The notes beneath the pieces are model-generated. The model had not been told where the DNA came from. It searched no databases and worked only from the letters and a program-made list of their open reading frames with translations. Below, piece by piece: positions 32,001 through 38,460 of a stretch of DNA of 64,000 bases. Origin of the DNA: Meles meles (lineage: Eukaryota; Chordata; Mammalia; Carnivora; Mustelidae); NCBI RefSeq assembly GCF_922984935.1, contig NC_060068.1, positions 85,398,655 to 85,462,654 of the forward strand. Direction: 5' to 3'. A program made the position numbers and the translations under genes. How positions within the stretch are numbered: position 1 is the stretch's first letter; each line of letters opens with the position of its first letter.

Positions 32001-34497
32001 GAAGCAGGCTTCCCATCAAGCAGGGAGCCCTATTCGAGGCTTGATCCCAGGACCCTGGGATCATGACCTGAGCCGAAGGCAGATGCCCAACAACTGAACC
32101 ACCCAGTCACCCCAAAATAGCACTTTTAGAAAGAACTTTGTTCAGCCCACATTTGTCAGTGTCAGTTCTTTCAGTTGGGTTTCTTTGATCTTCCCTTAAA
32201 TGTGGACATACTTCACAAAATCTCTACCTGCAACCTTTTGGATCCACTTTCTTGACCTTAGGACCTTAGAAATCAAACTGCAGTCATTCGCTCTACCCCT
32301 GAGCTATACCCCCTAAAAATCAAACTGTAGGAAGTACACTGATTGCTATTTTGGCAAACGATCTAAAATTTTTATTCCTTGATTTTTTCTAATATTGAAA
32401 AGTCTTGTAACTTTCACTCTACTCCATGAGCCTAGCAGAACATATTACCGGTGTCATTGTCTCCACAGCAATAGCTTTGCTGTGATGGAAGCAGAACCTC
32501 TGTCTCAAGTCACTGTAATTTTTAAGTTTCTTAAAAGGAAGCTGTTAACGCCATGCTGAGTTTACGATGTGATATTGTAGGTACTTGAATTTCTGGTTAA
32601 TTAATGTATAGAAGAAGAAAAACACACTTTTATGATTGGAATAAAACTGATGCAGGTTCAGTGTCACCACCCTGAGATCGTGACCTGAGCCAAAATCAAG
32701 AATCAGATGCTTGGGGCGCCTGGGTGGCTCAGTGGGTTAAGGCCTCTGCCTTCGGCTCAGATCATGATCCCAGGGTCCTGGGATCGAGCCCCGCATCGGG
32801 CTCTCTGCTCAGCAGGGAGCCTGCTTCCTCCTCTCTCTCTGCCTGCCTCTCTGCCTACTTGTGATCTCTGTCTGTCAAATAAATAAATAAAATCTTTAAA
32901 AAAAAAAATTTTAAAAAAGGAATCAGATGCTTAACCGAGTTACTCAGGCACCCCAACATTTTGAATATATTTAATTTGAAGGATGGCATGGATGAAAATT
33001 AGACTTGGTAAAATTATATTTATAAGTACTCCTATTTGAAGTACTAGATCATACTCTTATTAAAACCTAGCAGATTTTCACTGGACTTAGAACTATGATG
33101 CTGACCATTAAATTGCAGATGTTTCCGTTTCTTTCCTGAGTTCAAACAATGGTTCTTGGAAATGCAGCCTGGTCCAGAATGTTTGCCACAAATTCATGAT
33201 CAACCTATGACTAACTTGTTCCTAAGAAAAGATCTTTAAGGGCTGTTACTCGTATACCTGCATACTTTAAAATGTAAAACATTTACATTCAGAAGTGTAA
33301 AGAAATCGCAGTTTCCTAGATATTGCATTTTTTCTCTTTGAAATTGTTACCATTAAAAAGAAGCCACTACTCATTATTAAGTTTTCTAACAGCTTAAATA
33401 TGTTTTAACCACCACTGTCTACAGCTAACTTGGTTTTGTTTTTTGTTTTTTGTTTTGCTTTGGTACAAAAGGTGTTCTATTAAGGCATGGGGAGAAACAG
33501 CTGCTTCCCTGGGATCGTGAGGCACAACTCTCAGCTAGCTTTTCTTTTTTTTTTTTTTTTTAAAGATTTATTTATGTATTAGTGGGGGGAGGGGCAGAGG
33601 GAGAGGGAGAGAGAATCTTAAGCAGGCTTCTGAGCCCAGAGCCCTATGCAGAGCTCACTCTCGCAACCCTGAGAACATGACCAGAGCTGAAATTAAGAAC
33701 ATGACCAGAGCAGAACATGACACTCAGCCGAATGAGCTGAGGCCAGGCACCCTTCAGCTAGCATTTCTTAACCATTGCTTCACAGAAACATGCCTGACAA
33801 CTTTTCCATTAGCAACCTGTTTGTATTAGGACAGCCAGACAGGATTTGGGTCCACCTCTTAGCCTCTGGACATCTAGAAAGCCAAGCATAATGCAGATGA
33901 CTTAAGAGTAGTGTTTTTGAAATAACATGAAATAGGCTATAACTTTGGTACTTCCTAAGAGTAAATCACTTTTAATATATCTTGTGGTCTCTGAAGTATA
34001 GATTAGTAGTAAAGTGGAAAGTTGATATATGTGTAGGGAAAGATGGACACGTGGAAACCAGAAGAGAGGAATAGGGCACTTGGGTTAGGTCTGACCAGGA
34101 AAAACAAATAAATATTTGAGTACTGGTCCTGTTTTTTTAACTTCTAAAATGTTCTTTAGTACATAGTCTCTAATGGTTTTGTTTTAATAAATGAGAGTGA
34201 CACAGTGTGTATTTTACTTGACAGAATTAAGGTATAAGTTGGCTCAGGAACATCACTGGACTTCGTGAAAGAAAATTTCTTAATTACAGCCTAATAGTTG
34301 TTTACCCTGGGATCACTTTTAAAGCATATTAAAGGCCGTGAACTTATTTTCTGATGATACTTTGTTAAGTAGAACTAGTAAACTGTGTTACATGAACAAA
34401 ATGGAAATGTGTATGCTATTCCTTTAAATTCCTTTATGTTTCCTTACAGGGTTTCAAACAAAACCAAAAAGAAGGAAGGTGCTCACATTTCAATTAA
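17018..34497 (+). CDS. SMN1: SMN, survival motor neuron protein (eight coding exons)
   Basis: Exons 17018-17089, 23074-23145, 25644-25763, 26667-26867, 27452-27610, 29649-29738, 30787-30897 and 34450-34497 join to 290 codons plus stop (human 294). SMN is the oligomeric core of the SMN-Gemin complex, which loads Sm rings on spliceosomal snRNAs in the cytoplasm and concentrates in nuclear Gems/Cajal bodies. The order is: acidic/Gly N-terminus; exon 2 Gemin2-binding and Lys-rich segments; Tudor domain (about residues 88-148) with the aromatic cage W99, Y106, Y124, Y127 plus N129 and E131 (human W102, Y109, Y127, Y130, N132, E134); proline runs in exons 4-6; and the YG box ending in exon 7. All coding junctions are GT-AG and fall between codons. 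No frameshift or internal stop is seen. Only one SMN copy is present here. Confidence 0.98.
17510..18300 (+). repeat. Possible ancient repeat in SMN intron 1
   Basis: AGAGAGGATGGATTTGGCCT, TTGGAGATTTGAGCAGAGAG and GTGAGGGCAGGCACAGAGTG have the style of ancient mammalian repeats, but I cannot name a family. Confidence 0.3.
18319..18521 (+). mobile_element. CAN-SINE
   Basis: Duplication GGACTGTAGTTTG / GGGCTGTAGTTTG at 18306-18318 and 18522-18534. Confidence 0.93.
18535..18705 (+). mobile_element. CAN-SINE, older
   Basis: Starts AAGCACCTGATGGCTCAGTT right after the previous element's duplication; the tail is only CTAAATAAAG. Confidence 0.85.
18950..19215 (-). mobile_element. L1 3'-end fragment in SMN intron 1
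   Basis: T-run then complement of an older carnivore L1 3'UTR (AGTATACTCAACATACAGTG; GCCACCTCTCCTCTGGTAAC; AGTTAAGAGTCTGTTTCTTA). Confidence 0.8.
19225..19519 (-). mobile_element. L1 fragment split by a SINE
   Basis: Left and right flanks (19225-19278; 19450-19519, TTGGCTATTCTAGGTCCTTC) read as L1 ORF2 complement. A plus-strand SINE occupies 19279-19449. Confidence 0.6.
19279..19449 (+). mobile_element. CAN-SINE
   Basis: GGGGCACCTGGGTGCCCCAG head; short CT body; AATAAATAAAATC tail. Confidence 0.9.
19520..19800 (+). mobile_element. Tigger-like (TcMar) DNA transposon remnant
   Basis: TTGACCCTTGAACAGCATTG, then AAATACAGTACAGTAATATA and ATGTATTTTCCTTAGG are hallmarks of Tigger-type non-autonomous elements. 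A truncated SINE is inserted at 19669-19775. Confidence 0.75.
19669..19775 (+). mobile_element. 3'-truncated CAN-SINE
   Basis: Head through CTCTGCTCAGAGATC, then stops without a tail, inside the Tigger-like remnant. Confidence 0.85.
19810..20035. other. SMN intron 1, nothing recognised
   Basis: T-rich intron sequence; no repeat named. Confidence 0.3.
20037..20233 (-). mobile_element. CAN-SINE
   Basis: First of a run of six minus-strand SINEs in intron 1; head GAGCCACCCAGGCACCCC. Confidence 0.93.
20283..20390 (-). mobile_element. 5'-truncated CAN-SINE
   Basis: Only the tail half (to GAAGCAGGCTC) is present; a TTTATCTT repeat flanks it. Confidence 0.88.
20718..20902 (-). mobile_element. CAN-SINE
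   Basis: Young copy. TGTCATCTAA on its right also precedes it (20698-20707) and reappears at 21308. Confidence 0.93.
20940..21127 (-). mobile_element. CAN-SINE
   Basis: Differs from its neighbour at 20718 by few bases; inserted at the T-rich edge of that element. Confidence 0.93.
21130..21309 (-). mobile_element. CAN-SINE
   Basis: Head GAGCCACCCAGGCGCCCC; GAGGGGGGGAGCAGAC in the body. Confidence 0.93.
21568..21750 (-). mobile_element. CAN-SINE, older type
   Basis: Body lacks GATCACAAGTAGG and reads GACACAGCACAAGCAGAGGA, the older arctoid type. Confidence 0.9.
21779..21990 (+). mobile_element. CAN-SINE
   Basis: Faces the preceding minus copies; duplication CRCCCTCTCTGGGGCAC-like around 21770 and 21991. 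Confidence 0.92.
22002..22372 (+). mobile_element. Two further plus-strand CAN-SINEs
   Basis: Copies at 22002-22195 and 22208-22372; the second lacks the central tRNA part (jumps to CCTCCCACATCAGGCTCCC). Confidence 0.88.
22430..22630 (-). mobile_element. CAN-SINE, older
   Basis: Body GAGAATGAGAATGAGAGG; duplication TGAGAATTTTTTT / CGAGAATTTTTTT. Confidence 0.9.
23074..23145 (+). CDS. SMN1: SMN exon 2a
   Basis: Acceptor CTTCCCAG, donor AAG/GTATGA. Twenty-four codons, [20 protein letters not shown] then ASFK, the Gemin2-binding helix. The aspartate equivalent to human Asp44, mutated in some SMA patients, is present (residue 41 here, in the AYDKAV motif). Confidence 0.97.
23315..23512 (-). mobile_element. 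CAN-SINE in SMN intron 2a
   Basis: Duplication ATCTTCCTTT at 23301 and 23511; lies 170 bases after exon 2a. Confidence 0.93.
23690..23830 (+). repeat. MIR/L3-like fragment
   Basis: TTTTAGGCACCGTTCTAAGT then GCTGTGCTTACATTAAATTA resembles the MIR centre. In SMN intron 2a. Confidence 0.6.
24363..24389 (-). pseudogene. U6 snRNA 5'-end fragment, tailless insertion
   Basis: On the minus strand this reads as the first 30 bases of U6 snRNA (GTGCTCGCTTCAGCAGCACA then TATACTAAAA), with the first GTG shared with the flank. It is framed by a perfect 16-base direct repeat, CACAGCCCTGAGATCA, at 24347-24362 and 24390-24405. There is no A-tail. It sits inside an older minus-strand SINE in SMN intron 2a. 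It is too short to be functional. Confidence 0.88.
24433..24623 (+). mobile_element. CAN-SINE nested in a SINE
   Basis: Duplication GAAACCARGAGTCAGA at 24417-24432 and 24624-24639. Confidence 0.95.
25022..25450 (+). mobile_element. Two tandem CAN-SINEs and an (AAAT)n tail
   Basis: Copies 25022-25215 and 25224-25450. The second ends in a long AAATAAATAAAT microsatellite. Confidence 0.93.
25644..25763 (+). CDS. SMN1: SMN exon 2b
   Basis: Acceptor TTTTCATAG, donor CAG/GTTATT. Forty codons from HALKNGDI to PLKQ. The middle is Lys-rich ([19 protein letters not shown]), the segment linked to nucleic-acid binding and self-association. The end (NATTPLKQ) differs from the human NTAASLQQ, a fast-evolving stretch. 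The donor GTTATT is weak, as might allow exon 2b skipping. Confidence 0.96.
26225..26475 (+). repeat. MIR in SMN intron 2b
   Basis: GAGGGCTAACATTTGATAAG, CAGATGAGGAAAATGAGACT and AAGAAACTTGTCCGTGATTA follow MIR order. Confidence 0.75.
26667..26867 (+). CDS. SMN1: SMN exon 3, Tudor domain
   Basis: Acceptor CTTTTACAG, donor GAG/GTAAGG; 201 nt, as in human. It begins [15 protein letters not shown] and holds the whole Tudor barrel, which binds symmetrically dimethylated arginines in Sm tails and coilin. Cage residues W99, Y106, Y124 and Y127 are present, as are the N129/E131 pair in YGNREE. E131 equals human Glu134, an SMA missense site. Confidence 0.98.
26985..27178 (-). mobile_element. CAN-SINE in SMN intron 3
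   Basis: Duplication TGAAGCACTAATTCTTTTTT at about 26960 and 27175. Confidence 0.95.
27207..27412 (+). mobile_element. CAN-SINE
   Basis: Ends 40 bases before the exon 4 acceptor; duplication GATACCTTTxxx at both sides. Confidence 0.92.
27452..27610 (+). CDS. SMN1: SMN exon 4
   Basis: Acceptor TTTCTAAAG, donor AAG/GTACAT. Fifty-three codons: acidic/Ser-rich [20 protein letters not shown], then [17 protein letters not shown] with a five-proline run that fits profilin-type binding, ending GLGPGK. Two codons longer than human as recalled, owing to extra serines. Confidence 0.97.
27667..27878 (+). mobile_element. CAN-SINE in SMN intron 4
   Basis: Duplication AAGAACTTTCTACTCCT left (27650-27666) and right (27873-27890). 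Confidence 0.95.
28301..28465 (+). mobile_element. CAN-SINE, shortened
   Basis: GGGGCACCTGGGTGGCTCAG head; the AAATTAATTAATTC tail is unusual. Confidence 0.9.
28703..29106 (-). pseudogene. RPL10P: RPL10 processed pseudogene, 5'-truncated
   Basis: The minus strand encodes [20 protein letters not shown] and on to FTKFNAD (to 28896), the C-terminal third of ribosomal protein uL16 (RPL10). An in-frame TAA then replaces the Glu codon after NAD. Homology continues through [17 protein letters not shown] to the native stop at 28791-28793. An AATAAA (28745-28750, complement) and an A-rich tail (T-run 28703-28729) mark it as a retrocopy without introns. It lies antisense in SMN intron 4. The N-terminal two thirds are missing. 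Confidence 0.9.
29107..29260. other. Unassigned segment upstream of the RPL10 retrocopy
   Basis: About 150 bases join directly to the truncated 5' end of the RPL10 copy. They have moderate GC and no match I recognise to RPL10 or a repeat. They may be intron sequence or a co-inserted fragment. Confidence 0.3.
29649..29738 (+). CDS. SMN1: SMN exon 5, second proline run
   Basis: Acceptor CTTTACAG, donor CCA/GTAAGT. Thirty codons: PGLKFSG, eight prolines, then [15 protein letters not shown]. Human has ten prolines as I recall, so the CCA repeat is two units shorter. This exon is skipped in some human transcripts. Confidence 0.97.
29850..30180. other. SMN intron 5, nothing recognised
   Basis: Unique-looking intron sequence without repeat. 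Confidence 0.3.
30253..30472 (+). mobile_element. CAN-SINE, old subtype
   Basis: Reads CATCTGACTCTTGATTTTGC, the older tRNA-Lys subtype; duplication AAGTATGTATA / AAGTATAATATA. Confidence 0.9.
30787..30897 (+). CDS. SMN1: SMN exon 6, YG box
   Basis: Acceptor ATTTCCAG, donor ATG/GTAAGT; 111 nt as in human. [20 protein letters not shown] is followed by [17 protein letters not shown]. The Y-G zipper repeats ([12 protein letters not shown]) drive SMN oligomerisation and are fully kept. Confidence 0.98.
31188..31386 (-). mobile_element. CAN-SINE in SMN intron 6
   Basis: Duplication CCTTTCTCT / ATCTTTCTCT; GAGCCACCCAGGCGCCCC head. Confidence 0.93.
31427..31612 (+). mobile_element. CAN-SINE
   Basis: Duplication AAAAATGCATTGTAGGAG at 31410-31427 and 31612-31628. 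Confidence 0.95.
31923..32115 (-). mobile_element. CAN-SINE, older type
   Basis: Duplication CAAAATAGCACTTTT at about 31911 and 32113. Confidence 0.93.
32284..32313 (-). pseudogene. tRNA-Cys(GCA) 5'-half insertion
   Basis: The minus strand reads GGGGGTATAGCTCAGGGGTA then GAGCGAATGACTGCA, the 5' half of a cytosolic tRNA-Cys through the anticodon GCA. The T arm and acceptor 3' strand are absent. Near-identical direct repeats flank it: CCTTAGAAATCAAACTGCAG at 32264-32283 and CCTAAAAATCAAACTGTAG at 32312-32330. It lies in SMN intron 6 and is not a working tRNA gene. Confidence 0.82.
32665..32955 (-). mobile_element. Old SINE head broken by a younger SINE
   Basis: Only the tRNA-like part remains: CCTGAGATCGTGACCTGAGC, then TTAACCGAGTTACTCAGGCA after the insert. 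Confidence 0.85.
32713..32919 (+). mobile_element. Young CAN-SINE nested in a SINE
   Basis: Duplication GAATCAGATGCTT at 32700-32712 and 32920-32932; near-consensus sequence. Confidence 0.95.
32960..33540. other. SMN intron 6, nothing recognised
   Basis: Unique-looking sequence with a TTTTG-rich run at 33430-33460. Confidence 0.3.
33542..33755 (-). mobile_element. Old CAN-SINE with an internal repeat
   Basis: GAACATGACCAGAGC occurs twice (33672 and 33698); duplication TCAGCTAGC on both sides. Confidence 0.85.
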
Positions 34498-34500
34498 GGA
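34450..34500 (+). CDS. SMN1: SMN exon 7 with stop
   Basis: Acceptor TTTCCTTACAG, donor GGA/GTAAGT. The exon is 51 nt, three shorter than human, and encodes [15 protein letters not shown] with stop TAA at 34495-34497. The base at exon position 6 is C, as in human SMN1 rather than SMN2. The purine-rich AAAAAGAAGGAAGG enhancer bound by Tra2-beta in human is kept. Confidence 0.96.
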
Positions 34501-34535
34501 GTAAGTGTACCATTATTATAAAAGTGAACCTTTTG
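34501..34535 (+). promoter_or_regulatory. SMN1: SMN intron 7 ISS-N1-equivalent region
   Basis: The first bases of intron 7 read GTAAGTGTACCATTATTATA then AAAGTGAACC. This aligns with the human intronic silencer ISS-N1 region (intron positions 10-24). The two hnRNP A1-type motifs recalled from human (CAGCAT and TGAAAG) read CATTAT and TAAAAG here. Confidence 0.6.
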
Positions 34536-34572
34536 TATAAATTTCACAACATATGTTTAAAAAATTGAAACG

Positions 34573-34795
34573 GTAGGGTGCCTCCGTGGCTCAGTTGGTT
34601 AACCATCTGCCTTGGGCTCAGGTCATGATCCTGCGGTCCTGGGATCAAGGCCCATGTCAGGCTCCCTGCTCAGTGGGGAACCTGCTTCTCCTTTTCCCTC
34701 AGCCACTCCTCCTGCTTGTGCTTGCATGCATGCATGCTCTCTCTTTCTCTCTTTCTCTTATAAAATTCTTTTTTTGAAAAAAAATTTTTTTAATG
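34573..34795 (+). mobile_element. CAN-SINE 73 bases after SMN exon 7
   Basis: Starts GGGTGCCTCCGTGGCTCAGT; body contains a GCATGCATGCATGC run. Confidence 0.92.
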
Positions 34796-34832
34796 AAATG
34801 TTAAAAAATAGAAAAGTTAATAGAAAACTATT

Positions 34833-35015
34833 AAGGGACACCTGGGTGGCTCAGTCATTAAGCTTCTGCCTTCAACTCAGGTCATGATCCCAGGGTCATA
34901 GGATCAAGCCCCACCTCAGGCTTCTTGGCCTGCTTCTCCCTCTCCCCTGGCTGTGTTCCCTCTCTTGCTGTTTCTGTCTCTGTCAAATAAATAAATAAAA
35001 TCTTTAAAAAAAGAA
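34833..35015 (+). mobile_element. CAN-SINE in SMN intron 7
   Basis: Starts GGGACACCTGGGTGGCTCAG; the right duplication is masked by the next SINE. Confidence 0.92.
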
Positions 35016-35019
35016 AAGA

Positions 35020-35248
35020 GGGTGCCTGGGTGGCTCAGTGGGTTAAGCCTCTGCCATCGGCTCAGGTCATGATCTCAGGGTCCTGGGATCGAGCCCCGCA
35101 TCGGGCTCTCTGCTCCGCAGGGAGCCTGCTTCCTCCTCTCTCTCTGCCTGCCTCTCTGCCTAGTTGTGATCTCTGTCAAATAAATAAAATATTTAAAAAA
35201 ATAAATAAAACAAAATAAATAAAACAAAAAATAAAAAAAAAGAAAACT
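35020..35248 (+). mobile_element. CAN-SINE in SMN intron 7
   Basis: Young copy inserted at the tail of the previous one; ends in AAAATAAATAAAACAAAAAA. Confidence 0.93.
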
Positions 35249-35460
35249 TTTAAATACATTTTTATTTTTAATTCAAGTACAATTAATGTAGTGTTATATT
35301 AGTTTCAAGTATACAACACAATGATTCAACAATTATACACACTAGTGATTCAGTGTTCATCACATGTGTCCTCCTAATCCCTTTCACCCACTTCACCCGT
35401 GTGCTCACCAGCCTCCCCTTTGTCAACCACAAGTTTGCTCTCTGTTTAAGAGTCCGTTTT

Positions 35461-35656
35461 GGGGGGGTGCCTGGGTGGCTTAGTGTGTTAAAGCCTCTGC
35501 TTTCGGCTCGGGTCATGATCCCAGGGTTCTGGGATCGAGCCCCACATCGGGCTCTCTGCTCCATGAAGAGCCTGCTTCCTCCTCTCTCTCTGTCTCCCTG
35601 CCTACTTATGATTTCTGTCTGTCAAATAAATAAAATCTTAAAAAAAAAAAAATTAG
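35461..35656 (+). mobile_element. CAN-SINE nested in the intron 7 L1
   Basis: Perfect 15-base duplication TTAAGAGTCCGTTTT at 35446-35460 and 35657-35671. Confidence 0.96.
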
Positions 35657-35671
35657 TTAAGAGTCCGTTTT

Positions 35672-35852
35672 GGGGCACCTAGTTGTAGCAGTTGGTTAAA
35701 CATTCAACTCTTGGTTTTGGCTCAGGTCATGAGTTCGAGCCCTGTGTCAGGCTCTGTGCTCAGTTCAGAGTCTGCTTGACTCACTCTCTCTCTGCCCCTC
35801 CTGCTCGTGTACTCGCCTCTCTCAGTCTCTAAAATAAATATTTTTTAAAAAG
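35672..35852 (+). mobile_element. Old CAN-SINE nested in the intron 7 L1
   Basis: GGGGCACCTAGTTGTAGCAG head; old CATTCAACTCTTGGTTTTGG subtype; TAAAATAAATATTTTTT tail. Confidence 0.88.
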
Positions 35853-37924
35853 ACTCTCTTTTTTGTTTCTTTGCTCTTTGGTTTTGTTTCTTAAGTTCCA
35901 CATATAAGTGAAATCGTATAGTATTTGGCTTTCTCTGACTGACTTATTTTGTTTACTCTCATTATACTGTCTACAGCCATCAATGTCTTGAACAGCAAAG
36001 TTTCATTCTCAGTTATGGCTGAGTAATAGCCCATCATGTGTGTGTGTATGTGTGCACGTGCACAACACATCTTTATGTGTTTCTCTGTCAATGAATAGTT
36101 GGGTTGCTACCATATCTTCAGTATTTTAAGTAGTGCTGCAGTAAACATAGGGATGCATATAGCTTTTCGAATTAGTGTTTTTGTTTTCCTTGGGTGAAGA
36201 GCCAGTGGTGGAATGACCCAATGGCCTCTTTTTAATTTTTTGAGGGATTTCCCTACTGTTTTCCACAGTGGCTGCACCAGTTTGCATTCCCACCAACAGT
36301 ACCTCAGGGTTCCTTTTTCTCCACATCTTTACCAACACCTGTTGTTTCTTGTGTTGTTGATTTTAGCCATTCTGACTGGTATGAGGTATATCTCATTCTC
36401 ATTTTGAAATGCATTTCCCTAATAAGTAGTGATATTGAGCATCTTTTCATGTGTCTGTTGGCCATCTGTATGTCTTTGGAAAAATATCTATTCATGTTAT
36501 CTTCTCATTTTTCATCTGGGTCGTTTGGCTTTTTTCAATGTTGAGTTGCATACATTCTTTATATATTTTGGATATTAAGCCCTTAGTTGAATATATCATT
36601 TACAAATATCTTATCCCATTTGATAGGTTTCCTTTTTGTTTTGTTGGGTTTCTTTCACTGTGCGAAATCTTTTTATTTTGGTGTAATCCCAATAATTTGT
36701 TTTTGTTTTTTGTTTTTGTTAATTTATTTTGTTTTTATTTGCCTTACCAAAGGAGACATCTAGAAAAAATTTCTACAGTTAATGTCAGAGTGATTACTGC
36801 CTGTGTTTTCTTTTAGGAATTTGATGGTTTTAGATCCTACATTAAGGTATTTAATGGATTTTGAGTTTATTTTTATGTATAGTACAAGAAGTGGTCCAGT
36901 TTCATTTTTTGTATGTAGCTGTCCCAATTTTCCTGACACCATTTGTTGAAGAGATTGGCTTTTTGCCATTGTATGTTCTTGCCTCCTTTGTTGAAGAATA
37001 ACTACGATAGAAGCATGGGTTTTTTTTCCTGGGTTCTGAATTCTGTTCCATTGATCCATGTGTTTTTCATGTGTATGCCAGTACCATACTGTTTTGATCA
37101 GTACAGCTTTGTAGCCTTTCTTGAAATATGAGATTGTGATACCTCCAGTTCAGTTTGTCTTTCTTAAGATTGCTTTGACAATATTCAGGGTCTTTTTTTG
37201 TTCCATACAAATTTTAGGATTATTTGTTCTAGTTCTGTGGAAGATGCTGTGTATTGTAATAGAGATTGCATTAAATTTATAGATTGCTTTGGGTAGTATG
37301 GACATTTAATAATATTCTTGCTCTATGAACATGGAATATCTTTCCATTTGTGATCTTCAGTTACTTTCATCAGTGTTAGAGAGTTTTCAGTGTACAGGTC
37401 TTTAATCTCCTTGGTTAATTTTATTCTTAAATGTTTTATTGGTTTGGTACAATTATAAATGGAACTGTTTTCTTATTTTCTTTGTCTACTAGCTCATTAG
37501 TAGTGTATAGAAATGCAACAGATTGCTCTACACTGGTTTTGTATCCTGTGACTTTACTGAATTCATTTATCAGTTCTGAAAGTTTTTGGTATAGTCTTTA
37601 GGGTTTTCTGTATACACTAGTATTAAATACATTTTGATGTCAAAACAATTTGATCAAAGATTGATGTACATTCTCTTGTGATGTCAAAGTATCATCTCAG
37701 CAAATACTTGGTTAGTGGTGCGGAAAGAAAAACATCTTTACAGTAAAGAGATCCTTAGACTTAGCGATGATACTGCACCAGTGTGGGTGGACAGCCAGAC
37801 TTGGTTTTTTATTTGTGATGCAGTGTGAAACAGACTGAATCACCTATGAAGTGTTTTGGTCAAAAGAGTTTAATTGGAATTTAATCAGGCCTATAAGATC
37901 TACTTTTCCACTCACTGGAAACAG

Positions 37925-38460
37925 CTGGGGATAAAGCAGCAAGTTAAATAATGCCACAAAAGAAGGGATCGTGTGGGTCTAGAATGTGAAATGTTATAGA
38001 ACATAACTGGCTTTTCTTTGAAAAGTCAGAGGAAAAAAAAGGCATGGAGTAAGTGTTCTAGATTAAAAGTGACTTATAAGACATAACAGTCAAATGCACT
38101 GTGGCCTTTGTTGGAATCTGGTTTGAAGGGCCATCTGCAAAAGTCTTTAGGGTTGAAGAAATTTGAATATGGAGTGGATTTTAAATGAAATTAGATAATT
38201 ATTGCTAATTTTATGAGCTACAGTGAGGGTGTTGTAGTATATGGAAGAATGTCTTTAAATTTGCACACTCAAGGTATTTGTATGTGAAGAGTTAAAATAT
38301 CGAGTATCTTTTTAAATTATGTAGCAAAAGGTACGTGTATGTGCATGAAGCATACATATGTGGCTACTGAATCCAAGTGGTGTGCACATGAATGCTCATT
38401 GTACTATCTTTTTTCTATGTGTTTAAAAAGTACATAAGAAAAATGTTCAGTATTTGTAAA
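37925..38460 (+). other. SMN1: SMN exon 8, 3'UTR and cleavage region
   Basis: The sequence from CTGGGGATAAAGCAGCA (37925) to about 38450 matches the human SMN exon 8 3'UTR piece by piece as I remember it, e.g. AGAATGTGAAATGTTATAGA, GATAATTATTGCTAATTTTA and GGGTGTTGTAGTATA. A likely acceptor is AAACAG at 37919-37924. The AATAAA used in human is not present: the equivalent place reads ACATAAGAAAAAT, leaving AAGAAA (38436-38441) as a weak variant, with GT-rich sequence following (38470-38490). Start and end are estimates. Confidence 0.8.

Larger units (their letters stand above)
35263..37622 (-). mobile_element. 5'-truncated L1 in SMN intron 7
   Basis: A 2.4-kb segment contains the minus-strand end of L1 ORF2 (e.g. 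MKRCSISLLIREM at 36380-36440) and the 3' end at the low coordinate. A perfect 13-base duplication, TTAAATACATTTT, flanks it at 35250-35262 and 37623-37635. The inferred nick TC/AAAA fits L1 endonuclease. Two plus-strand SINEs are nested in it (35461-35656, 35672-35852). ORF2 is broken by stops. Confidence 0.92.

Noticed and set aside
32253..32313. A functional tRNA-Cys gene on the minus strand.
   Set aside because: The 3' half, T arm and terminator are absent; only the part up to the anticodon is present.
36304..36816. Frames resembling LINE ORF2 protein in SMN intron 7.
   Set aside because: Part of a truncated, stop-containing L1; not a working gene.
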